From: Dryocola clanedunensis
GTDB taxonomy: Bacteria; Pseudomonadota; Gammaproteobacteria; Enterobacterales; Enterobacteriaceae
DNA length: 64,000 nucleotides
Assembly (NCBI RefSeq): GCF_025215155.1
Contig: NZ_JALHAM010000117.1
Strand: one strand, 5' to 3'
The notes under the pieces were generated by a model, which did no database searches, was not told the DNA's origin, and worked only from the letters and a program-made list of their open reading frames with translations. Shown one piece after another: positions 34,959 to 44,186 of this stretch. The stretch's first letter is position 1; each line of letters starts with the position of its first letter. Position numbers and translations under genes: made by a program.

Positions 34959-37900
34959 CTACAGCGTCTGTAGTCTCTCGTTGAGCGCCTGATGCAGGGC
35001 AGTTAGCGCCGCCTCAAGCTCAGCCATTTCTTCCGGCTCACTTTGCTCTTCCAGCCTGACACACAGCGCCTCAATAGCCGGGACGCCCAGCAGCTGAAGC
35101 CCGCCACGGAGGCGATGTAAACGAGACGGCCTTTCTGCTGCATCGCCCTGCCTGAACCAGTGCAAGACCTCTTCCAGCTCATCAAGCTGCAGGCGCAGAA
35201 AAGCTTTACCGTTTTCGCCGGCCAGTAACGCGGAGGGAAGCGTAATGGAAGGGAGTGGATTTGCGGCAGAGGCATGGACAAAGGCCACATTTTTAAGGCT
35301 CTCAGCCAGCTGTTCGAGCGTAACGGGTTTAAACAGACAGGCCGTCATTCCGGCATTGATTGCCGCTTCACGTGTGCTGCCTCGCGCGTCCGCCGTCAGG
35401 CCAATCAGAGGAAGCATCGGGTTACGCTCCTGCAGCGCCGCAGCCAGTGCAAAACCATCCATGCCGGGCATGTTGCAATCGGTAATAACTAAATCGACCG
35501 TATGCCGCTCAAGATAGCGCAAGGCTTCAGACGCATCGGCAAAGCACACGGGCTGGTGTCCGAGATGCAGTAACTGATGTTCAAGCAGCATTCTGCCCGC
35601 ACTGTTGTCATCCACGACGACAGCGCGCGCGCAAACATTTTGCTGTACGCTCTCGTGCTGCGCTTTGGGGATATTGCCAGGCAGCGGCGAAAGAGGCGAC
35701 AGCCGTAGGCTAACCGTGACCTTCGTGCCCTTTTGAGGCTGGCTCAGAAGCGCGATTTTTCCGCCCATCATTTCCGCGAGCCTGCGGCTGATATACAGTC
35801 CTAAGCCACTTCCTTGCCCAACCTGCCCCTGAGAAAACGGCTGGAATAAACGCTGCTGGACGTCATGATCTATCCCCTGCCCGGTATCCTCTACCTCCAG
35901 ACGCACGTTAACCATATTGCTGGACTCCTCATGATGATGAATCGCCCGCAGCGTCACGCTTCCCGAAGAGGTGAACTTAATGGCGTTGCTCAGCAAATTG
36001 GACAATATCTGTCGGAAACGCAGCGGGTCGATGAGGACTTCTTTGTCCAGTTCGCTGTCTATTTCCACGTGAAATGCCAGCCCTTTCTGCCCCGCGATAC
36101 CTTCAAAAAGCACGACAATCGACTCAAGCAAAGCGAGCAGTGACGTCCTTTGCGGGTAGAGAACCAGCCTGTCAGCTTCGATGCGTGACACGTCCAGAAT
36201 ATTGCCAATCAGCGCCAGCAGTGACTGCCCGCCTTGCCAGGCAACCTGAATACGCTGTTGGTTGTCCTGGGTATCCTGAGGCCTGGACATCACCAGTTCC
36301 AGCAAACCAATCATCGCGCTGACTGGCGTACGCACTTCATGACTCATGGTGGCAAGATACTGAGTCTTAATCTGGCTTACGCTTTCGGCCTGGTTTTTCT
36401 CCCTGGTCATTTTCTGTAACCTGCTGCGCAAAACGGCGATGCGCCAGCCACCGGCAGCGGTCAGTAAAGTCAGGAAGAGCAGCAGCGAAATCCACAGCCC
36501 CTTGTACGCCAGCAGAGGGTTAGATTGCATCACCGCCAGCTCATTACCGTTGCCGCTGTTGCGGGTAATAGCGTGGAGATCTTCGGGAGGAATATTAATT
36601 AATGCTTTATTGAGGATCATCACCAGGGGGTATAAACGCCGCGAGGAGCCAAATGAAAATCGCATCGGTGCGGTATCCACGCTGCCGAGGATTTTCAAAC
36701 TGGCAAACTCATCGGCAAGGAGCCAGTCGTTTGCAACAATCAGCGGCATAATCATCATGTCGCTCTTGCCGTCCATTACCCGCTTAAGGCCCGCGCGCCA
36801 GTTATCTACGTTAACGATCTCTTCGTCGCTATGTCTCTCAAGCCAGTCGGCGGGTGCCTGCGCAAGCTGCGTCACGATGCGTGTCGGCTGCAAACCCGGC
36901 GGCGGATTTTTTTTGCCGACCATCACCCACGAGTTGTACAGCCAGGTGCGCGTCGTCAGAAGGTTATGCTGCCAGATGCTGGTCTGAATGGCTCCCGCGA
37001 CGATATCGCTTTTATCGTTTTCGACCGCCTTAAGCGCGGCTTCGAAACTGGGGTAAGGCTGAATATCGAAAATCAAACCGGTGCGTAATCGCAGCGCGGT
37101 AAGAATGTCGGCAATGATGCCGCGCATCTGGCCCGAGCCATTAAACCAGGAGAGAGGGTTGTTCTGCGCAATCACGGCCACGCGAATATGACGGTGTTCC
37201 GCAACCCACTTCTTTTCAAGCGTGGTAAAAACCGGACGCTGTTCACCGAGTGAAAGGGGAATACCGCCGTTCCAGCGCCGATGAATTTCAACCGATACGC
37301 TCTCCGGCAAAGCCTGGAGTACCCGATCAATCGCCGCAATCCACTGCTTTTGTTTCGGTAAAGCGGCAAAGGAAAAGCCTTCGGTGGCAAAGGGGACTGG
37401 AACCGGACGTGAGGATAAATTACTTAAACTGGACTGGCTTATCAGATACTGCACCGTGGTGGAATCACAGATAAACAGATCGATATGACGAAACGCCAGC
37501 GCTTCCAGCGCATGGCGGCTGGACGAGAAAGTCTCCATGCGGGCGGAAGGATAGCGGGCCAGCACCGCCTGCCGGTCATATTGCGGGCAAATAGCAATGC
37601 TCTGCTCGCCCTTAAGCCTCGGAGCGTCCATATTGCTCACTTCTACCGGCCGGTTTTTACTGTAGGGCTGGCTCAGTATCAGGCCTGCCTTCCGCTGGCT
37701 GCTGCCCGCCTGGGCCATGATATCAGCCTCTCCTTTTGCCAGGGCGGCTAACGCGGCGTCATAGCTGCTAAAACGTAACACCTCAATCTCAACGTTGAGA
37801 TTGGTGCCGATAATGCCGATAAAATCGGCATTAATGCCGCCATAATCGCTTAAACCAGTGGTGATGTCATAAGGAGGAGACATCGGCAACCAGACGGCAA

Positions 37901-38066
37901 GCCGCAGCTTCTTGTGTTCCCGCACCCAGCGCCATTGCGCGACGTTCAGGCCTGGGTCTTCAAGCACAATGTTACTCCGCGCCAGCAGCTGGAGCTCATT
38001 GTCCGCAGCAAAAATAGAGCCTGAGAAAAGAAGCAAAAGGATCACGGCTATCAGAGGTTTCTTCAA
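34959..38066 (-). CDS. BvgS/EvgS-type hybrid sensor histidine kinase
   Basis: 1035 residues. Order: signal peptide, two periplasmic solute-binding (SBP_bac_3) domains (about 50-275 and 290-520), a transmembrane helix near 530-550, a HisKA domain with the phospho-accepting His in ATMSHEVRTPVSAMIG, a HATPase domain (VEDTGQGIDHD, GSGLGLYISRRLAEMMGGKI), a receiver domain (phosphorylated Asp in VDLVITDCNMPGMDG) and a C-terminal HPt domain (His in RLHRLRGG). This is a complete unorthodox phosphorelay. Signal unknown; SBP domains often sense small molecules. Overlaps the response-regulator gene by 4 bases. Confidence 0.93.
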   Translation of the reverse strand: MKKPLIAVILLLLFSGSIFAADNELQLLARSNIVLEDPGLNVAQWRWVREHKKLRLAVWLPMSPPYDITTGLSDYGGINADFIGIIGTNLNVEIEVLRFSSYDAALAALAKGEADIMAQAGSSQRKAGLILSQPYSKNRPVEVSNMDAPRLKGEQSIAICPQYDRQAVLARYPSARMETFSSSRHALEALAFRHIDLFICDSTTVQYLISQSSLSNLSSRPVPVPFATEGFSFAALPKQKQWIAAIDRVLQALPESVSVEIHRRWNGGIPLSLGEQRPVFTTLEKKWVAEHRHIRVAVIAQNNPLSWFNGSGQMRGIIADILTALRLRTGLIFDIQPYPSFEAALKAVENDKSDIVAGAIQTSIWQHNLLTTRTWLYNSWVMVGKKNPPPGLQPTRIVTQLAQAPADWLERHSDEEIVNVDNWRAGLKRVMDGKSDMMIMPLIVANDWLLADEFASLKILGSVDTAPMRFSFGSSRRLYPLVMILNKALINIPPEDLHAITRNSGNGNELAVMQSNPLLAYKGLWISLLLFLTLLTAAGGWRIAVLRSRLQKMTREKNQAESVSQIKTQYLATMSHEVRTPVSAMIGLLELVMSRPQDTQDNQQRIQVAWQGGQSLLALIGNILDVSRIEADRLVLYPQRTSLLALLESIVVLFEGIAGQKGLAFHVEIDSELDKEVLIDPLRFRQILSNLLSNAIKFTSSGSVTLRAIHHHEESSNMVNVRLEVEDTGQGIDHDVQQRLFQPFSQGQVGQGSGLGLYISRRLAEMMGGKIALLSQPQKGTKVTVSLRLSPLSPLPGNIPKAQHESVQQNVCARAVVVDDNSAGRMLLEHQLLHLGHQPVCFADASEALRYLERHTVDLVITDCNMPGMDGFALAAALQERNPMLPLIGLTADARGSTREAAINAGMTACLFKPVTLEQLAESLKNVAFVHASAANPLPSITLPSALLAGENGKAFLRLQLDELEEVLHWFRQGDAAERPSRLHRLRGGLQLLGVPAIEALCVRLEEQSEPEEMAELEAALTALHQALNERLQTL

Positions 38067-38689
38067 CTCTCGACTTCCTCATTCAGCAGCTTAAACAAGG
38101 GTTCAAGGCTATCTACGCCGCACTTCTTCATGATCCTGACCTTATAGGTACTGATCGTTTTATTGCTCAGCGACAGGCTATCGCCAATCTGCTTATTGGT
38201 CTGACCGCGCATGAGAGAGTGTAAAACCGTCAGCTCGCGGTCCGACAGCCTGGAAAGTAAGGTCTGAGAGGACTGCGGCGCAGGCCGGTCGTTTCGCAAA
38301 AGCTCCATCGCTTCCTGAGGGAAACAGTGGTAGCCCTCAAGTAGCAGGCGACAAACTGACTCCAGCGCATCCAGATTCAGGCTTTTATTCACGAAACCGT
38401 CAGCACCGGCCTGTACCGTTCTACGGGCATACAGCGCAGCCGGCTGGTTGGTATAGATAAGAATGCTAAGGGAGGGAAAATGTTGTTTAAGTCGCGGCAG
38501 GAGATCCAGCCCGTCCTGGCCGTCGAGTTCAAGATCGAGCAAAAGAAGATCGGGTGCGTCCCGATGAATTTGCTGAATCAGCCGCTCACCGTTAGAGGTA
38601 GTGACATGCAGATCGCCCTTTTTCTCCAGCGTCACTTTCAGAGCAAAGCAGATCGCCGGATGATCGTCGACCAGTAAAACCGAAGCCAT
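38063..38689 (-). CDS. LuxR-type response regulator, partner of the hybrid kinase
   Basis: 208 residues. Receiver domain with phospho-acceptor Asp52 (LLLDLELDGQDG) and a C-terminal HTH of NarL/LuxR type (LSDRELTVLHSLMRGQTNKQIGDSLSLSNKTISTYKVRIMKK). Resembles EvgA, BvgA and FimZ. First gene of the pair, so the cascade is HK His-Asp-HPt to this protein. Targets unknown; FimZ-like regulators often control fimbriae, and an orphan usher lies just downstream. Confidence 0.92.
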   Translation of the reverse strand: MASVLLVDDHPAICFALKVTLEKKGDLHVTTSNGERLIQQIHRDAPDLLLLDLELDGQDGLDLLPRLKQHFPSLSILIYTNQPAALYARRTVQAGADGFVNKSLNLDALESVCRLLLEGYHCFPQEAMELLRNDRPAPQSSQTLLSRLSDRELTVLHSLMRGQTNKQIGDSLSLSNKTISTYKVRIMKKCGVDSLEPLFKLLNEEVES

Positions 38690-38851
38690 AAAATCCCTTT
38701 TGTCCTTCGAACCACAACGTGTGAGGGACAGATACTATACGATCTCCTTTCATGGAAGAGGATAGGCACAGGCTTTATGCGGAATTTTCCGTGAATTCGG
38801 AATTGCAGGGGATCCCCCTCAATTCAGCGAGGGGGACAGATCTGGAGAAAA

Positions 38852-39430
38852 TTAAGACTTACGTACTGCGATCTTCAGGGAGTCGGTATAAGTGACGCGA
38901 ACACTCTGGTTAACTTTCAGATCTTTCAGGCGGGCCTGGATGTCCGGGTTTTCAACAGCGACTGTCTTTTGCTGCCCTTTAGGCCCTTCGAAGGTCACTT
39001 CATTCTTCTTCAGGTCGATGTGTTTAATTTTCAGTTGCACGTTAACCTGGCGGAAAGCTTCATGCTGAGGATCTTCCCTGGTAGCCGGTGCAGACCCTTT
39101 AGTAGAAGAAGCCGTTGGTGCTGCTTTATCAATGTCGGTATCCAGCGCGACAGCAATGGAGTGCGTCACGGTGGTGTCGACAATATCACCCACTTTCAGA
39201 TTATCGAGGGTGCCCGCTTTCTCAGGCACGTTGACCGTCACTTCGTTGCCTTCACTGCCGGTAAGCACCACAACGTGGTTTTTCTGATCGACAGAGGTCA
39301 CTTTCCCGGAGTAGTGATTAGCCTGGAAATCACCGGCCACCGGCAGCGTTTCTGCATTAGCAGCGAAAGCGCTGAAGGCCAGCAGAGAAACGGTGACAGC
39401 ATTTTTGATAAAGCCAGGTAACTGTTTCAT
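38852..39430 (-). CDS. Secreted protein with two internal beta repeats
   Basis: 192 residues with a signal peptide (cleavage near NAE). Two similar halves of about 55 residues: GKVTSVDQKNHVVVLTGSEG through LKVGDIVDTTVTHS, and IKHIDLKKNEVTFEGPKG through LKVNQSVRVTYTDS. Each looks like a small beta-barrel, joined by a Ser/Thr/Ala-rich linker. No family name recognised and no catalytic residues evident. It sits between the two-component pair and cybC, and could be a target of the regulator. GGATGTCC precedes the ATG. Confidence 0.6.
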   Translation of the reverse strand: MKQLPGFIKNAVTVSLLAFSAFAANAETLPVAGDFQANHYSGKVTSVDQKNHVVVLTGSEGNEVTVNVPEKAGTLDNLKVGDIVDTTVTHSIAVALDTDIDKAAPTASSTKGSAPATREDPQHEAFRQVNVQLKIKHIDLKKNEVTFEGPKGQQKTVAVENPDIQARLKDLKVNQSVRVTYTDSLKIAVRKS

Positions 39431-39488
39431 TAATTGGACATCCTTATGGTAGTAATGAAATTTGCCCTGCTCATCAGGGCAAACAGGG

Positions 39489-39878
39489 TTAACGATATTT
39501 TTTATGGTAGGTATTGCGTGTAGTTTTGAACGCTTCGGCAGCAGCCTTAGCTTCTTTCACTTTACCTGCGTCAGCAAGTTTTAGCGCGCCGTCAATCTGG
39601 CCGACGAGCAGATCAAGCCCGTGGCGGAAATCCTTCATTTTTGCACTGTCTGCCGCTTCATTTTCAAGCTTTGGCGGCGTGCCTTTTTGCGCATCCAGCG
39701 CGGCGCTGCGCATATTATTGAGCGAGGTTTTCAGCTCGGCGGCGTTATCGGTGCTCATCACGGTTTTGTAATTCTCCGCGATGGTGTCCATATCCTCGCC
39801 GACGTCTGCCGCCATGGCAGCGCTGGTGAACAGGACGGACGAGACTGCCAACATTGCAAACAAGTTCTTACGTATCAT
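39489..39878 (-). CDS. cybC: Cytochrome b562
   Basis: 129 residues. Signal peptide of 23 residues (AAMA cut), four-helix-bundle mature protein with heme ligands Met30 and His125, i.e. Met7 and His102 of the mature chain, the known positions. There is no CXXCH, so heme is bound non-covalently. Periplasmic electron carrier of unclear role. Downstream of pmbA as in E. coli. Confidence 0.96.
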   Translation of the reverse strand: MIRKNLFAMLAVSSVLFTSAAMAADVGEDMDTIAENYKTVMSTDNAAELKTSLNNMRSAALDAQKGTPPKLENEAADSAKMKDFRHGLDLLVGQIDGALKLADAGKVKEAKAAAEAFKTTRNTYHKKYR

Positions 39879-39935
39879 GTTTCTACCTTATTATTATGTC
39901 GAAGAAAGGCGTCGCAGGAGACGCCCATTACCGTT

Positions 39936-41288
39936 CTATTGCCCGGCGATCTTCATCTCCGGTAACAACACTGACCCACACTGAATATTACTGCGTTTCT
40001 CGATATCACTGCCTACTGTGACCATTTCACGCCACATATCTTTTAAGTTGCCGGCGATGGTGATTTCGCTCACCGGATACTGGATCTCGCCGTTTTCTAC
40101 CCAGAAGCCGGACGCACCGCGCGAGTAGTCGCCGGTAATGCCGCTCACGCCCTGCCCCATCAGTTCCGTCACCACCAGCCCGGTGCCCATCTCTTTGAGC
40201 ATGCCGTCAAAGTCGAGGCCACGGCCTTCGATGCGCCAGTTGTGGATGCCGCCCGCATGACCGGTGCTCTTCAGGCCCAGCTTACGTGCGGAGTAATTCG
40301 TCAGCAGCCACTGCTGCAGGACGCCGTCCTTGATAATATCGCGGCGCTCCGTGCGCACGCCTTCGCTGTCGAACGGCGTGGAGGCCAGCCCTTTCAACAG
40401 GTGTGGATGCTCTTCAATCGTCAGCCATTCAGGCAGGATCTGCTTACCGAGATGATCCAGCAGGAACGTTGATTTACGGTAAACCGCGCCGCCGGCGATA
40501 GCGCCAACCAGATGCCCGAACAGGCCGGTAGCCACTTCCGCAGCAAAAATAACGGGCGCTTTCATGGTGGAGAGTTTACGCGGAGAGAGGCGGGACAAGG
40601 TGCGGCGAGCACATTCAGCACCGACCCACTCCGGGCTTTCCAGATCTTCAATAGCGCGACCAATGGTATAAGCGTAATCGCGCTCCATTTCGCCGTTAAC
40701 TTCGGCGATAACGCAGCTGGAAAGCGAATGGCGCGTGGAACAGTAGCTTTGCAGCATGCCGTGGCTGTTGCCGAAAACTTTAATGCCGTAGTGGCTGTTG
40801 AAGCTGCCGCCTTCGGTATTGGTAATGCGTTTATCCACGTTCAGGGAGGCGTTTTCGGCACGCGCCGCCAGCTCAATGGCGCGGTCAGCATCCATTTCTA
40901 CCGGGTGGAAAAGGTCTAAATCTGGGGCTTCGAAAGCCAGCAGCTCTTTTTCCGCCACGCCCGCGTACGGGTCTGGTGAGGTGTAGCGAGCGATATCCAG
41001 AGCGGCCTGCACGGTGCGCGCAACGGCGTCAGGGCTTAAATCCGTGGTGGAGGCGCTGCCTTTACGATTCTGGTGATAAACGGTGATGCCAAGGGCACCA
41101 TCGCTATTAAATTCAACGTTTTCAACTTCACCGTAGCGAGTGCTTACGCCAATGCCCGTGGTTTTGCTGACGGCAACTTCTGCGCCATCGGACTGAGCGG
41201 AGGCCAGTTCGAGTGCCTGTGAAACCGCCTGCTCAAGCGTCTTACGTTGTTCTGCTACCTGGGTGTTTACTTTCATCGCGACTGCCAT
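39936..41288 (-). CDS. pmbA: Metalloprotease PmbA (TldE)
   Basis: 450 residues, as in E. coli. TldD/PmbA family: STRYGEVENVEFNSDGALGITVY, NTEGGSFNSHYGIKVFGNSHGM, SPRKLSTMKAPVIFAAEVATGLFGH and the C-terminal TGDYSRGASGFWVENGEI. PmbA forms a heterodimer with TldD that degrades unfolded peptides and matures microcin B17; TldD carries the metal site. Divergent from darP across 98 bases. Confidence 0.97.
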   Translation of the reverse strand: MAVAMKVNTQVAEQRKTLEQAVSQALELASAQSDGAEVAVSKTTGIGVSTRYGEVENVEFNSDGALGITVYHQNRKGSASTTDLSPDAVARTVQAALDIARYTSPDPYAGVAEKELLAFEAPDLDLFHPVEMDADRAIELAARAENASLNVDKRITNTEGGSFNSHYGIKVFGNSHGMLQSYCSTRHSLSSCVIAEVNGEMERDYAYTIGRAIEDLESPEWVGAECARRTLSRLSPRKLSTMKAPVIFAAEVATGLFGHLVGAIAGGAVYRKSTFLLDHLGKQILPEWLTIEEHPHLLKGLASTPFDSEGVRTERRDIIKDGVLQQWLLTNYSARKLGLKSTGHAGGIHNWRIEGRGLDFDGMLKEMGTGLVVTELMGQGVSGITGDYSRGASGFWVENGEIQYPVSEITIAGNLKDMWREMVTVGSDIEKRSNIQCGSVLLPEMKIAGQ

Positions 41289-41386
41289 AATGTAAGGTGA
41301 GTTAATTAAGTCTAACAGGAACAGAACAATTTCGCAGTGAACAGGCTTTACTGTTAGAATTAGCCACTTTTTTTTAGGAGCCTAAT

Positions 41387-41938
41387 ATGACTAAGCAGCC
41401 CGACGACTGGCTCGATGACGTCCCCGATAATGAAAACGAAGACGACGACGATGAGATTATCTGGGTCAGTAAAAGCGAAATTAAACGCGATGCCGAGGAG
41501 CTAAAGCGCTTAGGCATGGAGCTGATGGAGTTGGGCAAAAACGCGCTCGACAAAATCCCTCTGGATGACGACCTGCGCGCCGCCATTGAGCTGGCGCAGA
41601 AGATCAAGAAAGAAGGCCGCCGCCGTCAGGTGCAGCTGATTGGTAAAATGATGCGCTCCCGCGACATGGACCCGATCCGCCAGGCGCTGGACAAGCTGAA
41701 AAACCGCCACAACCAGCAGGTTGCGCTGTTCCACAAGCTGGAAGCCCTGCGTGACCGTCTGGTAGAAGAAGGCGACGACGCCATGACCGAAGTGCTGCGC
41801 CTGTACCCGGATGCCGACCGCCAGCAGCTGCGCGGGCTAATTCGCAACGCCCAGAAAGAAAAAGCGGCCAACAAGCCGCCGAAGTCTTACCGCCAGATCT
41901 TCTCTTATCTGCGCGAGCTGGCCGAGAGCCAGGACTAA
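41387..41938 (+). CDS. darP: Ribosome-associated protein DarP (YjgA)
   Basis: 183 residues, highly charged and helical, with an acidic N-terminus (NENEDDDDEIIW). DUF615 motifs EIKRDAEELKRLGMELM and KEGRRRQVQLIGKMMRS are present. It assists late assembly of the 50S subunit. AGGAG is 6 bases before the ATG. Divergent from pmbA as in E. coli. Confidence 0.95.
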   Translation: MTKQPDDWLDDVPDNENEDDDDEIIWVSKSEIKRDAEELKRLGMELMELGKNALDKIPLDDDLRAAIELAQKIKKEGRRRQVQLIGKMMRSRDMDPIRQALDKLKNRHNQQVALFHKLEALRDRLVEEGDDAMTEVLRLYPDADRQQLRGLIRNAQKEKAANKPPKSYRQIFSYLRELAESQD

Positions 41939-41940
41939 AA

Positions 41941-41967
41941 TTAAGGCCCGCAAGCGGGCCTTAATTA
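41941..41967. terminator. Terminator downstream of darP
   Basis: TTAAGGCCCGC-AA-GCGGGCCTTAA hairpin with flanking A and T runs, able to act on both strands. Confidence 0.85.
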
Positions 41968-41987
41968 TGGGTAAATGCTATTCGTTG

Positions 41988-42053
41988 GTCGGATAAGCGC
42001 AAGCGCCATCCGACAAAACTGGTGGGTGATGCTGGCGCTTATCCACACCCTAC
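41988..42053. repeat. REP-type palindromic repeat pair
   Basis: GTCGGATAAGCGCAAGCGCCATCCGAC, then GGTGGGTGATGCTGGCGCTTATCCACACCCTAC. It lies between convergent darP and the GNAT gene; the second unit carries a 2-base insertion (CA) near its end. Confidence 0.75.
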
Positions 42054-42066
42054 GGAATCATCCGTT

Positions 42067-42588
42067 CTAAGCCATCACCACATCGCACAAATCCTCGTTA
42101 AACCGCTGGTACTGCTCCTCACTAATCTGCTGCGGGTAGCTCAGCACAATCAGTTCGTGATCGGCAATTCCCTCATGGTAGCTCGGATGCACATGCTCAT
42201 AGCCGTTTTCATGGAAGCCAAGGCTTTGATAAAAGTGCAGGCGCTTATGGGCGATCTCCGTGGTCAGCGGATCGATTTCCAGAATGGTTAACGGGTGCAT
42301 TTGCAGGAACTGGCTCAGCATTCTTTTACCGTAGCCCCGCGCACGCAGCTTGCCGTTTACCGCCAGGTGCTCAATGTAGGTGTAGCCGCTAAAGCGCCAG
42401 CACCCGATCATGCCGATAAACTGCTCGCCGTCGAACCACACCTGTAGCACGTAGCGCTCGTTTCTCAGCGCGCTGGCTTTGGCCTGTGGCTCGCGCTTCT
42501 CATGCAGGGGAAACGCGCTTTCATAAAGCGCGTCTACCTCGGCAAACCACGGGGAATCCATCCCCGCTATTTGTTTAAACGTCAGCAT
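42067..42588 (-). CDS. GNAT-family N-acetyltransferase
   Basis: 173 residues from the ATG at 42588; a TTG three codons earlier would overlap the permease stop. GNAT core: IGCWRFSGYTYIEHLAVNGKLRARGYGKRMLSQFL with the acetyl-CoA pyrophosphate loop (KLRARGYGK), then HFYQSLGFHENGYEH. Substrate unknown. Translationally coupled to the upstream permease and, further up, an amidohydrolase gene. Confidence 0.82.
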   Translation of the reverse strand: MLTFKQIAGMDSPWFAEVDALYESAFPLHEKREPQAKASALRNERYVLQVWFDGEQFIGMIGCWRFSGYTYIEHLAVNGKLRARGYGKRMLSQFLQMHPLTILEIDPLTTEIAHKRLHFYQSLGFHENGYEHVHPSYHEGIADHELIVLSYPQQISEEQYQRFNEDLCDVVMA

Positions 42589-42589
42589 A

Positions 42590-43933
42590 TTAATCAATCA
42601 GATGGGCGATATCGTCGTAATCCACCGACGGCGGGGATTTACGCAGGAAGTCGGTGAGAAACAGCAGATAGCAGAAGCCAATCGCCAGCCAGACCAGACC
42701 GACAATCATCGCGTCGCGCTCAAGGTTGATCCACAGCCAGACGGACATCACGAAGCCGATAAGCGGCAGTAACCCATACTTGATCATCGCACTCGTACCG
42801 CGGCGCTTTTCGTTAATCAGGAAGTGTTTCACCACGCTGAGGTTAACGAAGATGAACGCGCCAAGCGCGCCGAAGCTGATCATAGAGACAACCAGCCCGA
42901 GATCCATGAACAGCGCAGACAGGGAGATAGTCGCCACGAACAGAATCGCACGGTACGGCGTATGGAATTTTTTGTGCAGGTGGAAGAAGATTTTACGTGG
43001 CAGCACGCCTTCACGCCCCATGGCGTAGAAGATACGGGACACGCCCGTTTGCGCGGTCATGGCGGAGGCGTAAACGCCGGTCAGGTAGGCTGCCATAAAG
43101 AAGTTATACATCCACTTGCCGCCCACTTTCTCTGACACCACCAGGCTTGCGGTATCCTGCACCGGGATCAGCGACTGCCAGTCTGGATAAGCAAGATGCG
43201 CCGCATAAGAGACGGCCATGAAAATGGCACCGGCCGCCACAACGGTAATCAGAATCGCGCGTGGCAGAGTACGTTTTGCATCGTGGGCTTCTTCTGCCAT
43301 CGTGGCAATGGCGTCAAAACCAAGAAACGCAAGGCACAGCACAGCCGCCCCCGAAAGCAGACCAGCAAAGTCACCAGCCCCCACCAGCAGCGGTTTCATT
43401 AAAGCTTCAGGACTCAAATTTGCTTCGCTAAACGACAGCGCGATAAACAGCACGATGAACACCATCTGTGCCGCAATCAGCGAGAAGTTCACCGAAGTCA
43501 TCAGGCGGACGCCCAGAATATTCAGCAGGCTCACCGACGCTATACAGGCCACCACAAACACGGAGGCAGGAATAGCCGGGAAGGCTTCATGCAGGAAGAT
43601 CCCCAACACTAAGTAGTTAAGAATTGGCAGGAAGAGATAGTCCAGAATCTGCGCCCAGCCGACCAGGAAGCCAATTTTACCGCCAAAACTGCGCTGCACG
43701 TAGGAGAACGCCGACCCGGCCAGCGGCAGGGCGCTGGTCATTCGACAATAGCTCAGGGCAGTAAACAGGATGGTGACAATGGTTAGCAGGTAGGCGATGG
43801 GCAGATGGCCGTGGCTCAACACTGTGACCTGGCCGTAGGTGGTAAAGACACCCAGCGGGACCATATAAGCGAGGCCAAATGCGACGAGCGCAGGCGTTTT
43901 GAGGACTCTTCGCAACTGAATATTTTGTGGCAT
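42590..43933 (-). CDS. APC-superfamily amino-acid/amine permease
   Basis: 447 residues from the ATG at 43933 (AGGAG 11 bases upstream). About twelve hydrophobic segments; APC start VAFGLAYMVPLGVFTTYGQVT, SALPLAGSAFSYVQRSFG and AFLGFDAIATMAEEAHDAKRTLPRAI, the amino-acid permease consensus. Closest impression is the PuuP/YjeH branch. Substrate not readable. It lies between a GNAT gene and a YtcJ-like amidohydrolase (the latter 253 bases away with a REP between). Confidence 0.85.
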   Translation of the reverse strand: MPQNIQLRRVLKTPALVAFGLAYMVPLGVFTTYGQVTVLSHGHLPIAYLLTIVTILFTALSYCRMTSALPLAGSAFSYVQRSFGGKIGFLVGWAQILDYLFLPILNYLVLGIFLHEAFPAIPASVFVVACIASVSLLNILGVRLMTSVNFSLIAAQMVFIVLFIALSFSEANLSPEALMKPLLVGAGDFAGLLSGAAVLCLAFLGFDAIATMAEEAHDAKRTLPRAILITVVAAGAIFMAVSYAAHLAYPDWQSLIPVQDTASLVVSEKVGGKWMYNFFMAAYLTGVYASAMTAQTGVSRIFYAMGREGVLPRKIFFHLHKKFHTPYRAILFVATISLSALFMDLGLVVSMISFGALGAFIFVNLSVVKHFLINEKRRGTSAMIKYGLLPLIGFVMSVWLWINLERDAMIVGLVWLAIGFCYLLFLTDFLRKSPPSVDYDDIAHLID

Positions 43934-44106
43934 TACCGTATCATCTCCTGGTGAAACAAAGCACCGACTGGTCTTCCTGCCGAGGCAGGGGAATTTTGAA
44001 AACGGCGGATTTTGGCACAAGGGGTGGGGGTTGGAAAGGCGGTTATTATTAATTAGCCATTATAGTCAATGAAGTTTGTCACAAATCAGAAAATCCAGGC
44101 AGAAAC

Positions 44107-44180
44107 GGTGGATGACGCTTCGCTTATCCACCCTACGACTGCGGTTAGTAGGGCGGATAAGCAGCCAGCGCCATCCGCCA
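44107..44180. repeat. REP-type palindromic repeat pair
   Basis: GGTGGATGACGCTTCGCTTATCCACCCTAC and the inverse GTAGGGCGGATAAGCAGCCAGCGCCATCCGCC, between the amidohydrolase and the permease genes. Confidence 0.8.
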
Positions 44181-44186
44181 GATAAC

